This document shows, in pieces, positions 25,376 through 50,210 of a DNA stretch of 64,000 bases. The stretch is taken from assembly GCA_008921705.1 (NCBI GenBank), contig VFFE01009170.1, positions 1,530,703-1,594,702 on the forward strand, written 5' to 3'. This stretch comes from Burhinus oedicnemus (taxonomy: Eukaryota; Chordata; Aves; Charadriiformes; Burhinidae). The position numbers and the translations under genes are program-made. The stretch's first letter is position 1. Every line of letters starts with the position of its first letter. A model generated the notes under the pieces. The model ran no database searches, was not told the origin of the DNA, and saw only the letters and a program-made list of their open reading frames with translations.

Positions 25376-27816
25376 ATATAAGTGTGTTTATACTAATTTC
25401 TTCAACCAGTACAGAAGCCATGTGCATCAGCAGACAGGGAAAGAAAAAAAAATCCCTAGCCAATGCTACAGATCAAGTTTTTCCTGCATCCTGAAAAGAC
25501 TCCAAAGTGTGCTTAGAACTACTGAAAGTTTTTCAAGTGAAATTTGAATAAGCTGACTAGAATTGTGTTGTCAAATTCAAACCCTATTTAAACACAGCAA
25601 GGAATCTTAAAAAAAATATTCCAGAAACAACACTGAAGTCTAAGTTTCTTTCCTTGTTACGTGTTTGTTAAATGTAAGTGCCTTGGCTTGACACTGATCT
25701 CTATAAATACCCTCAAACAAAAGCCATTTTCAAAATAAAGATTTTGTTCACTCCAAGACTTTTAGGATGAAGGTGGCTCCTGTGTTCTGAAGCTATTATT
25801 GTATTTATCATCCTGAAATAAGTCTTTTAACACAGCTGGACAGGACACCTCATTTCAGTATTTCCCAAAACCTCCAGTTTTCATATGAACTTAAAAAATT
25901 TGAAAGTCTTTTTTCCCCCCTCCATATGTTTCATAGTAATCAAGATTTGCTACGTACTTTTTAGATGATCTGTGGTTTTGGTAGGGAGATTGCTCAGAGG
26001 CAATCACTAATTCAGCTTTTTGTTTTGGTAAAAGTTCTTAAATTCTCCCATCATCTTACTAGCTCATGTTAACCAGCTCCTCCTCTTGCCCCCCTGCTTG
26101 AACAGCAAGCCCAAATGTAACTTCCACAGGAAGCCTGCACGAGGCACTACTGACACTGCTTAAAGGACAAAACACCTGCCATTTCCCCCTTCACAAAGGT
26201 AAGATTTTAAGTCTCAGCGTGATCTCTAGCATGCATATATAACATCTACAATTCACCCATCACTTTCATCAAAATACCTATCTTCTAATTACAGAAAATT
26301 ATCACAGAAGTACCATTACAGATGTTCAAGAGAACTATATAGTGGTCCAAACAAGATTTACATCTACCACGTAATATTGTACTATCTTCTCCTTCCCTGA
26401 CCCTCTCTCATCCACACCTCCTTGAGTTTTGTAAAGCCTGGTGCCTTACATCTCACAAGATATCTTTTTAGTTGACTATGTAAGTGATTTCAGTGGCGAA
26501 GAGTCCAAGACAAAGTAATAAGTATCAAATTAACACAATTACCACAAAGGTGAGAGCAACATGTTTGCAAGCTTAGAAATATAAACTTTTACCTCAGTTG
26601 TAATGCTACTGGCAGCTGTATTTTAAGTATCTCCATTTTCCAGCAAAATGGTGTAAGCAAAAATCTTTGGTTAGCAAAGCAGAAATACTGCATTAACTAC
26701 AACTTCATTAACAAATTTCAGAACATCATTTCAGTGAGGCATGCACTGTTAAAAGAGCCCAAGTTTCTAAATTTCAAGCCAACTAGACTTTAAAATAAGT
26801 TCACTTTCATCGTTTAGAACCAGAACAAACCATGTCCAAACTACATACTCAAATTTTTATAAAAATTAAGGTTTAACATTTATTTTACATCTAGCTTTCC
26901 ACATCCATGTGGGGACAAGGAATCAGAATGTACATAACTATAAGCAGTGCAAAAGTGGTGCCAGTGCGAAGTCACAGATGCACAATAAACTGATAGTACA
27001 AGACTAGAGAAAATGAAGATATGGATTTTAAGAATGGAGACCAAAAGAAAAAAAAAAATCAAACAAGGAAAAATATGAAGGAAGAGGGCAGGAAAGAGGA
27101 GAGCCGGATGTTTAATAATGCCCTTGTTGCTGCAAAGATAAACTAATGGCACAAGACAATGTTTCTTGTAGAACAAAAATCCAATAGCAATGAGTCTTTA
27201 TTCACGTTTAGTCACCTGACATGAGGAAAGTGTCTGTTGCATTAAAATAGTCATCAATGTAAATGGCAGCATGGCTGAACAAGTCCTTTTCAATGGTAAC
27301 GAACATCCCACATAGTAAAGTCACTTCAACACAGCCTCATGACAATTCCCACATCAAAACAGTACTTTATTTTATATTTTTTTGCCTCATCATTACTCCC
27401 ACATTAAGATCTTTCAGCTGTCAAGTGTACAAGGTGAAGAAAAAGGTTCTCAGTCAGCAAACACAGGTGCATCAGGAAGTATCTCCACAATACACCACTT
27501 CAGATCTGCTGGGTCCCAAGTCCATCCTTGAACGCTGGGCTCCCAGCACCATGTGTAGCACACTACTAAGGCTACACTACTATGTTAGCTTATTAATTCT
27601 GCATACATCAGGCCGAACAATGTGTCAACCTGCAACAGACTGAGCATTATAACTGAAAATGGCAAAAGATTCACTCTATCGAACTTTACATCATTATTTG
27701 ATGTTAAACAATGAGGCAAATCCCAACAGTATATACAAAAACCAGCTTTGCTTTTACAAAAGATTTTGTTTCCCATATTGATTAATCCAGGCAGCTAACT
27801 CATTGGTTTATGCAAC

Positions 27817-27822
27817 TTTATT
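27817..27822 (-). terminator. Distal poly(A) signal AATAAA of UBE2D3
   Basis: Plus TTTATT, that is AATAAAGTTGC on the minus strand, at the expected distance from the stop. Other AATAAA copies nearby make the exact site uncertain. Confidence 0.45.
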
Positions 27823-28586
27823 GAAGAAAATAAATCAATTACTAGTAGAGCTATTAGTTGATCACTCATCCATTGACAACTTGCATCATTTATTCAGTGC
27901 TATATTAAACAGTGTTTTGGAAGACAGATTAACTAATAGCTCCAAGCCTCCTAACAAAATTTAAATGAATTACAAAAATGTTCTTAGACCCTATTTTGGA
28001 ATACAAGGGATGTTTGACTTCCAATTTCCATTCTCTGTAAAACAAGAACTGGTCATTCCTTTATTGACATGCATAAGATACATCACATTTTCTGTTCTGC
28101 TGATGCTATAGATTCAGTACCAATTCTCCAGACACATCAGTTATGAGCAAAAGCATATAATAAAACCCTCAGTTCTCTAACACTGGAAGGTTTGGAACAA
28201 GATGGATGTTGCTACAGCAATGTTACTTCTTTGACGGGAGAAAACTGAACATCCATCTCCCCTCCCCCCTTCAGGTGATATCTTCATTATCTGTTAGAGC
28301 AGTGAGGAATGTTTGTTTGTTTTTAATCTCATAACCAAGTTAGAATGAAGACATTGGCCACATAATACACATGCTCCATTAAAAAAAATTCTGAATCTTG
28401 GGCAATTGTTCTTGTGTAACTACTTTACAGATTCTAAAAGCAGTTATTGTCCAAAGCTGGAAGAACTAAAGTCTTCTCAGATGAGCATGTGCATGAATGG
28501 AAGGAGGTAAACAAAAAAATAAAAAAGATGAGGTCTGATAGGGGAGCAGCCGGATAAGAAAATCAAAAAAGGAACAGTAATTTAAA

Positions 28587-28592
28587 GTTTAT
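28587..28592 (-). terminator. Proximal poly(A) signal AATAAA of UBE2D3
   Basis: AATAAA within GGAATAAACTTTAAATTACT, about 40 nt after the stop codon. It could give a very short 3'UTR isoform. Confidence 0.4.
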
Positions 28593-28631
28593 TCCAGCTA
28601 TAATGCAGGTTATTCTGACTTTAAGGTAGCA

Positions 28632-28677
28632 TCACATGGCATACTTCTGAGTCCATTCCCGAGATATTCTGTTGTAC
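28632..28677 (-). CDS. UBE2D3: UBE2D3 last coding exon, canonical C-terminus
   Basis: 46 nt: G completing the Lys codon, then YNRISREWTQKYAM and TGA. Acceptor is ttgtttgcag. This is the exact C-terminal helix of human UBE2D3 (UbcH5c). The E2 accepts ubiquitin from E1 on Cys85 and passes it to RING/U-box or HECT E3s. Spliced from the exon at 30290-30383 in phase 2. It competes with the alternative terminal exon at 29717-29765. Confidence 0.97.
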
Positions 28678-29716
28678 CTGCAAACAAAACCAGGAATTGA
28701 ATTAGGGTAAGTATGAAAATGACAATTTCCTAAACAGTTATCCCTTTCTCCCCATCTCCCTATTCCCTTCACACTAAGAGAAATCTCTTTCTATACTAAG
28801 ATGTACTTGAACTGAAAAAACTAAGCAAACCCCTCCCTAGACTAATTAGGATATTCTCTAATTTATACAAAACACTTCAAATTCAAGACAAGCAGATTTG
28901 CTAGAAGTCTGTTGTGACTGCTGAAGGGGAAAGAATAGAGACCGCTTAGGGTGGGAGAGGCTAGGGGAGCATTTTGTTTAAATATTGTCCTTAGGTAAAG
29001 ATTACAGAGTTATCACATGCCATAAGTAAAGATTACTTGGTTAATAATATAATTGGATACAGAACGTAAAATCTCCCATTTTAGAGTAAAACAGCAGTAA
29101 GCATTTCTTCACACTTAATACTCTCTTTCCACATGAATATACTGCTCAAACAATTTTTAAAAAAGACATTAAAAGAATATTTAAGAACACTACTTCCACG
29201 GAATTGAGCTGACAATTAGTTTATACTTAACTCCATGCTTGTCAGTAAGAAGTTAATTTTCAACTATACAAGCAGAACGTAATCTCCATACATTTTCCTA
29301 GTTTATACGTAGAAGACAGACACTGCTGAATAATAAAAAAGTTGACATTTGGATTGTCTAAATTCACCCATGTCTATGCATGAGGTCTTGCTACAGGACA
29401 TCACTTTTAACGAAATTCTGACAAAATCTGGGTAAATACTTACCAGAACAAGTTGACAAGCTGGCTCAAAACTTGGTAATTATTTGATACTATCTTTTTT
29501 TTTTTTTTTTTGGCCATGCAAGAGCAGTATCTGTGAGAAATAGTGACTAGCCAATACATTTCACACTAACCACAGATCAAGCTGTTAAATATCCAAGTTC
29601 AGTAACTGGTGCATCCATTATCTGTTAGTTAATCCAGTGCCTTAGAGCATGCAGCACCCAAGTGCTGACAAGTTTCCATTTTGTTAAATGCACCATAATG
29701 TGCAGATATTCTTACC

Positions 29717-29765
29717 CTACAGCATAGCGTATTTCTCTGTCCACTCTCTTGCTAACCTATTGTAC
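29717..29765 (-). CDS. UBE2D3: UBE2D3 alternative terminal coding exon (-EKYAML)
   Basis: 49 nt: G plus YNRLAREWTEKYAML and TAG, with acceptor tgtccaattag and the same phase 2 entry as the canonical last exon. It is homologous to that exon (YNRISREWTQKYAM) and matches the known human alternative C-terminus YNRLAREWTEKYAML. One base after the stop is a donor, TAGG|GTAAGA. The exon is therefore internal, and the canonical exon becomes 3'UTR when it is included. The pair looks like a tandem exon duplication kept for alternative splicing. The changes (I to LA, Q to E, added Leu) fall in the C-terminal helix, away from the catalytic site. Confidence 0.93.
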
Positions 29766-29792
29766 CTAATTGGACAAGTATATTTAGGATTA

Positions 29793-29817
29793 ATATATAT
29801 ATATATATATATATATA
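29793..29817. repeat. (AT)n microsatellite
   Basis: About twelve AT units between the alternative and preceding exons of UBE2D3. Confidence 0.9.
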
Positions 29818-30288
29818 AAACCAAAGTCTACTTCATATAATGCTATCTGTGGAAAATGTTAGAACTACATAAGGAAAAAACCCAACACAGATAGGAAAAA
29901 AGTTATGAAGCCTTTTTACATGGGAAGCACCAAAATTAAAGACCAAGCTGCTACCAAAAGAAAGCACCAAAATAACAAAACTATCTTTTCCTCAATATGA
30001 AGATCTAACTATATTCTATATATGCATGGTGAGCAAAAAACTGAGCAATACATAGTTTAAAATACTGCCACGCATGCAAGAAAAAGATAGTCTCCTTCAC
30101 CCACAACTTCAAAGATACTAAGCCCCTTTGTTTTTAAATTATGCACTACCAAGAATAGGTACTTCTTTGACACACAAGTTCTCTCCATCCCAGATTTTCA
30201 CAAAAGGCTCTCTCAACACAATTGCTGTCTGACAATGCACTCTTCACAGAGTTTGTTAAAATATTAGTCTTACGCAACTCTGTACTTA

Positions 30289-30468
<180 letters not shown>

Positions 30469-31641
30469 TCAGCATAGGAGAGAACCTAGCGAGCCTTTTC
30501 CTGATGTAAGGCCAGAATAAATCTGTAACCCACTCTAAAAAAAAAAAAACCACACACAGAAAGACTTAAAAGTTTGTAAGAACTATTTGTTTCCTGTTTC
30601 CCAATACTTACAGCTGTCAGTAAGCACATACGATAACAACACTGTTGTCCCCTGCACTATGATGCAACGTAGCAGCCAACAAAAGCATGTTATTGTATAT
30701 TGATGACCAGCTTGTTCCATGGTTTTAATCGCTAGAACTTCAAATTATTTTTTTTTTTAAAAAAACAGACTGAATTCTTTCTCTGTTCTATGCAAGGTAG
30801 CAATACCCTGGTCTGCACTGATAAAACTACACACATGCTGTAAAATAAAGGAGTAACGCTGTTGTAGTTAGCTATGAGGACTTCATCCTCTACTCTCACA
30901 GCAGCTTTGAAAGAAAAACAATAGCGACAGCATTAAAATGTAGGGAATCCACATTCAAATCACAAACCTACTCCTTGGACAGACAGGAATTACAAGTTCT
31001 GTAGACAAAGGAGCTCTTTGATGGATCTTTTGAAGCCACACTGACCAGTGGCTTTGAGGCAAAACAAAATTTGATCATCATGAAAATATTTGAGAGTTAA
31101 CTGTTATTTACTATAGTAAAATGAGGAAAGCTACAAAGTTTCCATTGCAGCACAACATCAATTTATCCTGAAATAGAATCAGTAAGCTCAGTTCATAAAG
31201 TAATGTAATACAATGCCAGTGCACAACGTGTATCAATAAGTTTGCTTTTATTCATCTACCACAGAGATATGCCAATGTAACGCTGCATGTAATTCTAGAC
31301 ACTCAGTCAAGAAAACTATGCAGATGTTATTAAAAACTGACTTCAAATTAATTTTTAAATTAATATGCAAGCATGTATCTACATGGACAGCTGCAAACAA
31401 GCAGCTTCTCAGCCTTAGCTCAAACGGACCACAGGCCTGTTTCAATCCAAATGCTGGCAGAGTCCTCTGGGACCAAGCTAGTAAGCTCTGCTAAGAATAC
31501 TGAAGCAAGTTAAGTGGCCAGACAAGGCCTTAAACAGCCGTGTAGCAGAAGGTATTAGAAAAAACAAATATCCATTAAAAACGCAGTAAGATATCATTAT
31601 CAAATTGGCGAAACACAGGCTAGAATGAGTAAGGGAAATCA

Positions 31642-31905
<264 letters not shown>

Positions 31906-32590
31906 TCAAGCTATTAAGTCAACTCAATTTACTCTAAAAGAAAAGGATTAAGCAGTTAAACTGCATCAAATTCATGGAAATGCACCCAAGCTGCAACCGC
32001 TCAGTTTCCAATTACCAGGCACTCTATTTCAAACAGAGAGAGGGCAAGTACAAGGCTGTGTTTTACTAACAGGTGCCTGCATCATGATGAAGACACTCAA
32101 CAGAAGTGCCTGAACCACAGTAACACTGCTATCACAGAGCTAAAAGACTTCAAACATTGTGGTGACTCCAAGTGTGCACTTTCATACTGACTGAAAATTG
32201 GAAGACAATGCTAGTGACTGATAAAGCTACAAAAAAAGCTTATTTTGCAATTATTACCAAATTCTAACAGATACCATCTTCACTGATTTTAGGCGCTCAG
32301 CAAGTTAATTCCAATCCATGGTGACACATTCCTATAGACCAACCCAAACAGCCATGCTGCAAGACTTGACAGTCCCCTCGGCAATAATTCTATTATAGTA
32401 ACACAAAGCTAATGAGTTTTCCTACCAATTAAGAAAAACAGAAATAAAACCAAGACATTCAGAATTCACATATATGAATTCGCTCCTAAAATATATGCTA
32501 ACACACCCATTCTTGTCATAGTCAGAGAGCGACCTAGCCATCTAAGATACTGTAAGAATGCGTAAAAGAAGTAAGAACATGACAATACTA

Positions 32591-32752
<162 letters not shown>

Positions 32753-35281
32753 TCAAAGCAAACAAATAATTCTCCTATTATCATCTTTAGGACTAAATAT
32801 CACTGAAGATGTTGATTTAAATAAAAAAAAAAAAGGAGAGGAAATGTCTTTAAACAACTGATCTGTTTAATCCACCAATACAAGAGAGATGCAACTAAAA
32901 TTCAATTACTACTTCCTAAGGTAAGCAATACAGAACAGATACAGGTCATTTTCTGGATGGACCTCTCTGAGCTAATGCTTCATAGAAAACAGCTGCTCTG
33001 ACAATCCACTCAGGACAACTTGGCAAAAGCACCCAAATGCCTCTGAGAGAGCTCCAAGAAGTAACGTTAACAGAGCAGGAGTTCTGTCGGGTTCAAAACC
33101 CCGAAGTTCTGTGTTTGGATCTTATTTGTTATGACCACCCAAGCTTACACTGGCCACGGACAGCTCTAAGGGCCTTCCATCCCCTCCTAAGTTCTGTCCT
33201 TGCCTTAGGTGTTGCTCAGCCCCGCAGAAAACTTATGAATAGATAGCCAACTCCTTGTTCCTTGCAAAAAAACCTAACTCCAAAACAAAACCAAAACAAA
33301 AAACTTCACCCCACCAGCACCACCGAACAACAATAACAAAAAAATCCCATCAAGATTACAGTGAAATCTTCCTCCCTTTCTGTATTAGAAATTCACTGTA
33401 ATCTGGTCTGGAAGAGTATTTTACATTTCCCTGCTCCAAGGAAACAATTATGGGGATAATTTATTCAGGCGTTAACTATTAGCAGTAAAGCAATGTTTGG
33501 AAGTAAAAGAGCTGATAATAAGAGAATAAATGGAGTGACTAAATAGGGGCCACTAAGTTACTAGTTACAAGAAGAAAGATGTAAGTTTTTACTTGAAACA
33601 ACTACATTGTTTAACCTGAAGACTACAATGCTTTTAATTCCAGACTAAGGGCTAGGGAAAATGGATTTGAGATACACAGAGTACACTTCTGAATTACTTG
33701 TAAATTGAATATTCATATTAATTGCAAGAACATTTCACCAATGTAACGAAATAACTATATTTTACTTAAATACCAAAAATTAAATTCCGCAACACAAGAC
33801 AAGGGACTCAAACCTGAAAACATACAGGTTATACCCTATCCAATCTCCACAGAAAACCTAGCAGTTAAGATACAACCTCTCGTATTTGGTCAATAGAAAC
33901 TATGTGAGGCCTTGAGGAACCAGAAAGCAAAACTTTAACTGCACATACTCTGGGGACACATTTTAGCTATTACAGAAATCCCTCTCAGAATGCGCTAAAC
34001 CAATGCAAGCTCTCTTACATCTACCTCAGAAAATCACAGCCTGTATAATATCATATTGCAGAGGTGGAAGGCCAGATGATTGGTTCTACAATCCTCGTCT
34101 GTTATTAAAGGCACTAAGCAACACCACAGGAGCACTGGAACTAACACCACACTTCTGTCAGGATACTGCCCAATCTGAAACAGGAATGCAGACCTTTTGA
34201 CACCACAAAAACCTTATGGGGAAAAAAGGAACTGTACATTATTAAACCAGAAGGGGAAGCTAAAAATAATAATCCAAATTTAAATTCAACTGATGTTTAA
34301 TACCTTATGACCATGCAGGCACCAGCCACGTAAAATCATACTCAGTATAATGCAGAACATTCTTTGCCTTTTACGCATGAATACAGCTATTAAACAACTT
34401 CGTCTTTTCCAGGCACCTAGTTACAATCAATGAGGACCAGATACTTTGGAATGGAGAGCCATTTCCAGTCAGGTGAACTGGTAATAAGCACATTTTCTGT
34501 AGCGATCTCCTAAAACCACACTTGTAGCTGTATATAAAGTCAGGGCAATTAAGCATCACTGATATTTAATTCCTACTCCGTAGCCTCACCAGAAGCAATC
34601 ACATTGTGGCTGCAGGTCTACTGGCATCCAACATTTGTCTTCTCAAGTTACAGAAGGTTTTGTTTTCTAAATATAGATAAACAGCCCTGAGAACTCCAGA
34701 TGTCAGGTGTTTGCAGGTTACATTTTCAGTAAAGGCAAACATTTGCCTTCTTTAACAAGGAAAAAGTCACATTCAGGTTTCAGATGCACATTTCACACAC
34801 ACTTTTTTCCTCCAGTCATTAACTGGAACCTCACATTTCAGTGACTTTTTCCATTATATTCCTAAAAGTATTCAAGATCTCAGTATATGACACCAGATGA
34901 AATAAGGATTTACTGTTCTAAGATCCACACAAAAGCATCCCAACTAATTTCTGGCATTGGGACCAGCTCCTACTACAAAGTTCATGCTAGATTCAAACTT
35001 TAGAAAAAGTTAAATGCAAACAAAGTTTCTAGATATGCCTAACATTGCTCTAGAGATCATTTCAGCTGAAATACATGTCCTCATAAAACATTCCAGCAAT
35101 AAAATAATCATCATCAGACCGATTCTTTCCCCCCTCCTTCATTTTCTGTTACTGGAAGGAGTACCTCTAGAACTAAAGCCTGATAAGGGAAGTTAAAAAA
35201 AGTAAACCAAAAACCCCCCCAGTTTCCTCCTGAATAAGAACTACTAGTTTAATATTACATCACAAGAATTAGAATACTTAC

Positions 35282-35313
35282 GGGTCCCATAATTGTGGCT
35301 TGCCAATGAAACA
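35282..35313 (-). CDS. UBE2D3: UBE2D3 coding exon (MFHWQATIMGP)
   Basis: 32 nt: TG completing the Met codon, then FHWQATIMGP, phase 0 out. Acceptor is acttttgtag or similar, donor is GACCC|GTAAGT. Very short, but exact in phase and identical to human. It forms the second strand of the E2 sheet, next to the non-covalent ubiquitin-binding backside. Confidence 0.96.
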
Positions 35314-35393
35314 CTACAAAAGAAAAACTCCGCATTATTATCTATGCATGATGTGCTTTGAGTTACCAGAGAAAACACAAAACTTAAGGGTTA

Positions 35394-48395
<13,002 letters not shown>

Positions 48396-48443
48396 CTGCA
48401 GCGCCTGAATGTGTTTCATAAGCATGGGTTGATGACAAAGCAT
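48396..48443 (-). CDS. UBE2D3: Candidate alternative first coding exon of UBE2D3
   Basis: Minus-strand segment ending at a good donor, CTGCAG|GTAAGA, in phase 0, exactly the phase needed to splice into [10 protein letters not shown]. From 48443 it reads MLCHQPMLMKHIQALQ, with further Met starts at 48425 and 48419 (MLMKHIQALQ, MKHIQALQ). An in-frame TGA lies upstream, so translation would start here. Human UBE2D3 has a known isoform whose first residues MALKRINK are replaced by another short stretch starting ML, so alternative 5' exons are normal for this gene; the sequence here is not that human peptide. The exon may instead be purely 5'UTR. The protein would keep the E2 core but have a different start to helix 1. 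Confidence 0.4.
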
Positions 48444-49118
48444 ACCAGGGAGTATCCTAGCTGCGTCTCAACTCAAGTGATATCATCCACTAATACAGGG
48501 GAACAAGTTCTGATGGCAGATTCAAAAGGAATTGTTTTGAAATTCCTGTGAGAGCGTAGTGGTAATTCGAAGACAATTCATTTAGCTAGCACTAATCCAG
48601 AACAGATTCAAAATTTTCAGGGATAAGAGAACTATCCTTTCACTAATAAATTATAAATAACCTCATTTTGACTAAAATATGCCCACTGCAAAAGAGATGT
48701 GAAATTACAGGAAGATTAATAGGTGGCAAACTTTATACAACACCTATAAAAGGTGATTTGCGCACCGAAGTTTAGTTAATCGATTTCAGGACACACTGAC
48801 TTTCTGCCATCTTGGCAGGCTACGAGATGACCAAAAAACTCCTCTCCGCTCTTCAAATACGTAAATGCTCCACGTAGCTCGCGTAGGAGCACAGATCAAC
48901 AGCGACTTCCCGGTAACGCCACTGCGCTCCCATCGCGTTTGCAATTACATCCCAGCAATTCCCAAAACCGAAGCGCTGCCGCCGAGAAATCCTAAAGCTG
49001 CCCAACCGCAGCCTCACGTCGGGAGCCTTCTTCCCCAGGAGAGGTTTTAAAACAAAACAAAAAACAAAAAAAACCCAACCAAAAAACAAAACCAACCCCC
49101 AAAAAACCCTTTCATCAC

Positions 49119-49445
49119 CTCGGCATTTTTTCCGAGTTAGCCGCGAAGTTACTCCACCCGGCTCCGATTGTGCAACGGGGGAGGCGGCGGCGGCGCGGTG
49201 CGCGCTCCCGCCCGGCGCGGGGGGCGAGGCGAGGCGGCAGGGCGATCGCCGGGCGGCGGCAGGGCCGAGCCGGCCCCGGGGCGGAGGGTGGCGGTGGGGG
49301 AACGCGGGGAGAGGATGGCACGGCGGCAGCTGCTCCGGAGTCGACGGGAGCGCGGACGTGCGTGTGTGTGTCATGTTATTGCAGAAAGCGAGAGATCCCG
49401 GAAAGAGCCCGAACTAGGCGAACCCGCCGCCATCTTACAATGCGG
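49119..49445 (-). other. UBE2D3: Probable UBE2D3 5'UTR exon
   Basis: GC-rich segment at the left edge of the CpG island, ending in a donor GCCGAG|GTGATG. The minus-strand motif AAGATGGCGGC at about 49427-49437 is a YY1-type element typical of housekeeping start sites. Its ATG opens only a 20-codon frame. A second good donor, GGTGCCG|GTACGTG, occurs at 49550/49549, so several first exons are possible. The right limit is an estimate. Confidence 0.45.
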
Positions 49446-50210
49446 GAAAGAAGTTGCACGCCAGAGGGGAAGAGACCGGCCCGAGAGACAGGCTGCCTGG
49501 CCCGGGGAGGGCCGCGATCGGACCGAAAGCCCCTTCGGCACACACGTACCGGCACCATCCGGGCCGGCCGGCGGCGGAGGGGCAGCGGCGGCGACGCCAC
49601 CGCCGCGCCGGTGTGGCTCCGGGTTGCGCTGACATTTCAGCGCCCCCGGGAGTTGCCGCTCCCCGCCCGCGCCCCGGCCACAACCGAGCCCCCCCTCAGC
49701 CCCACCCCGGGGGGCCCCGGCCGACCCCCGAGGTGCCGGGCCTAAGCCNNNNNNNNNNNNNNNNNNNNGGGGGGGCTGGCGCGCCCGCCGCTTGTGCCCC
49801 GTCGGGCCGCACTGTGGACCGGGCATCGCTTGGCCTCGACTCGGCGGCGGAGCTGCTCTCCGCCCCTCGCGGCCCTTGTTCCCTTGCCTGCCCGGGTGTC
49901 CGTGCGGCGGGCAGCTGGGAAGGGGCTCGTTGGAGCGGCGGCGTGGCAAGGAGCCCGGCTGAGGCGTTCTTCCGCCTCGAAGAAATAACACCATGGCTTT
50001 CGCTGCCCGTGCTGCCGCGGGGCTCGGCGGGACGCGGAGCGCCTGGAAGCGGAGAGAGGAGAGCGCCTCGGCGGGGGAGCGGGGGCAAAGGGGATCGCAC
50101 CGATGACGGCGGTGCCAGTGATGCAGCCCAAAGCCTGCCCGCGCCCCGGGGAGCGGCGGCATCGCCAAGGCGCGCAGGCCCGGAGCGAGAGCAACGGGCC
50201 TGGAAACTGC
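49130..50210. promoter_or_regulatory. CpG island and promoter of UBE2D3
   Basis: About 1 kb of CG-rich sequence interrupted by an assembly gap, with sharp AT-rich borders. It is the expected promoter of the minus-strand UBE2D3 gene. Long frames on both strands (up to 309 codons through the gap) are stop-poor GC artefacts. Confidence 0.75.
49749..49768. other. Assembly gap, 20 N
   Basis: Twenty N inside the CpG island, flanked by C/G-rich sequence. The true length is unknown; 20 may be a placeholder. It is the only unresolved place that could hold the missing MALKRINK exon of UBE2D3. Confidence 0.99.

Larger units (their letters stand above)
18412..27784. other. Intergenic, nothing recognised
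   Basis: AT-rich sequence between the CR1 fragment and the 3' end of UBE2D3. It contains a 28-base A run at 22731-22758 and a G/T-rich low-complexity patch at about 25300-25375. No gene, RNA gene or clear second transposable element was found. Confidence 0.65.
27785..28631 (-). other. UBE2D3: UBE2D3 3'UTR, conserved
   Basis: Follows the UBE2D3 stop codon. On the minus strand the first bases (TGATGCTACCTTAAAGTCAG), and later tracts such as GGAATAAACTTTAAATTACT and TGTGGCCAATGTCTTCA, look to me like the mammalian UBE2D3 3'UTR as I remember it. A first AATAAA occurs only about 40 nt after the stop (plus 28587-28592). A second at 27817-27822, about 0.8 kb on, gives a good distal end, so alternative polyadenylation is likely. 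The left limit is my estimate. Transcription may run further, for example to an AATAAA at about 26878. Confidence 0.6.

Noticed and set aside
48768..48812. Minus ATG reading MAESQCVLKSIN then stop, briefly considered as the UBE2D3 start exon
   Set aside because: Only a loose likeness to MALKRINK; it ends in a stop codon with no donor.
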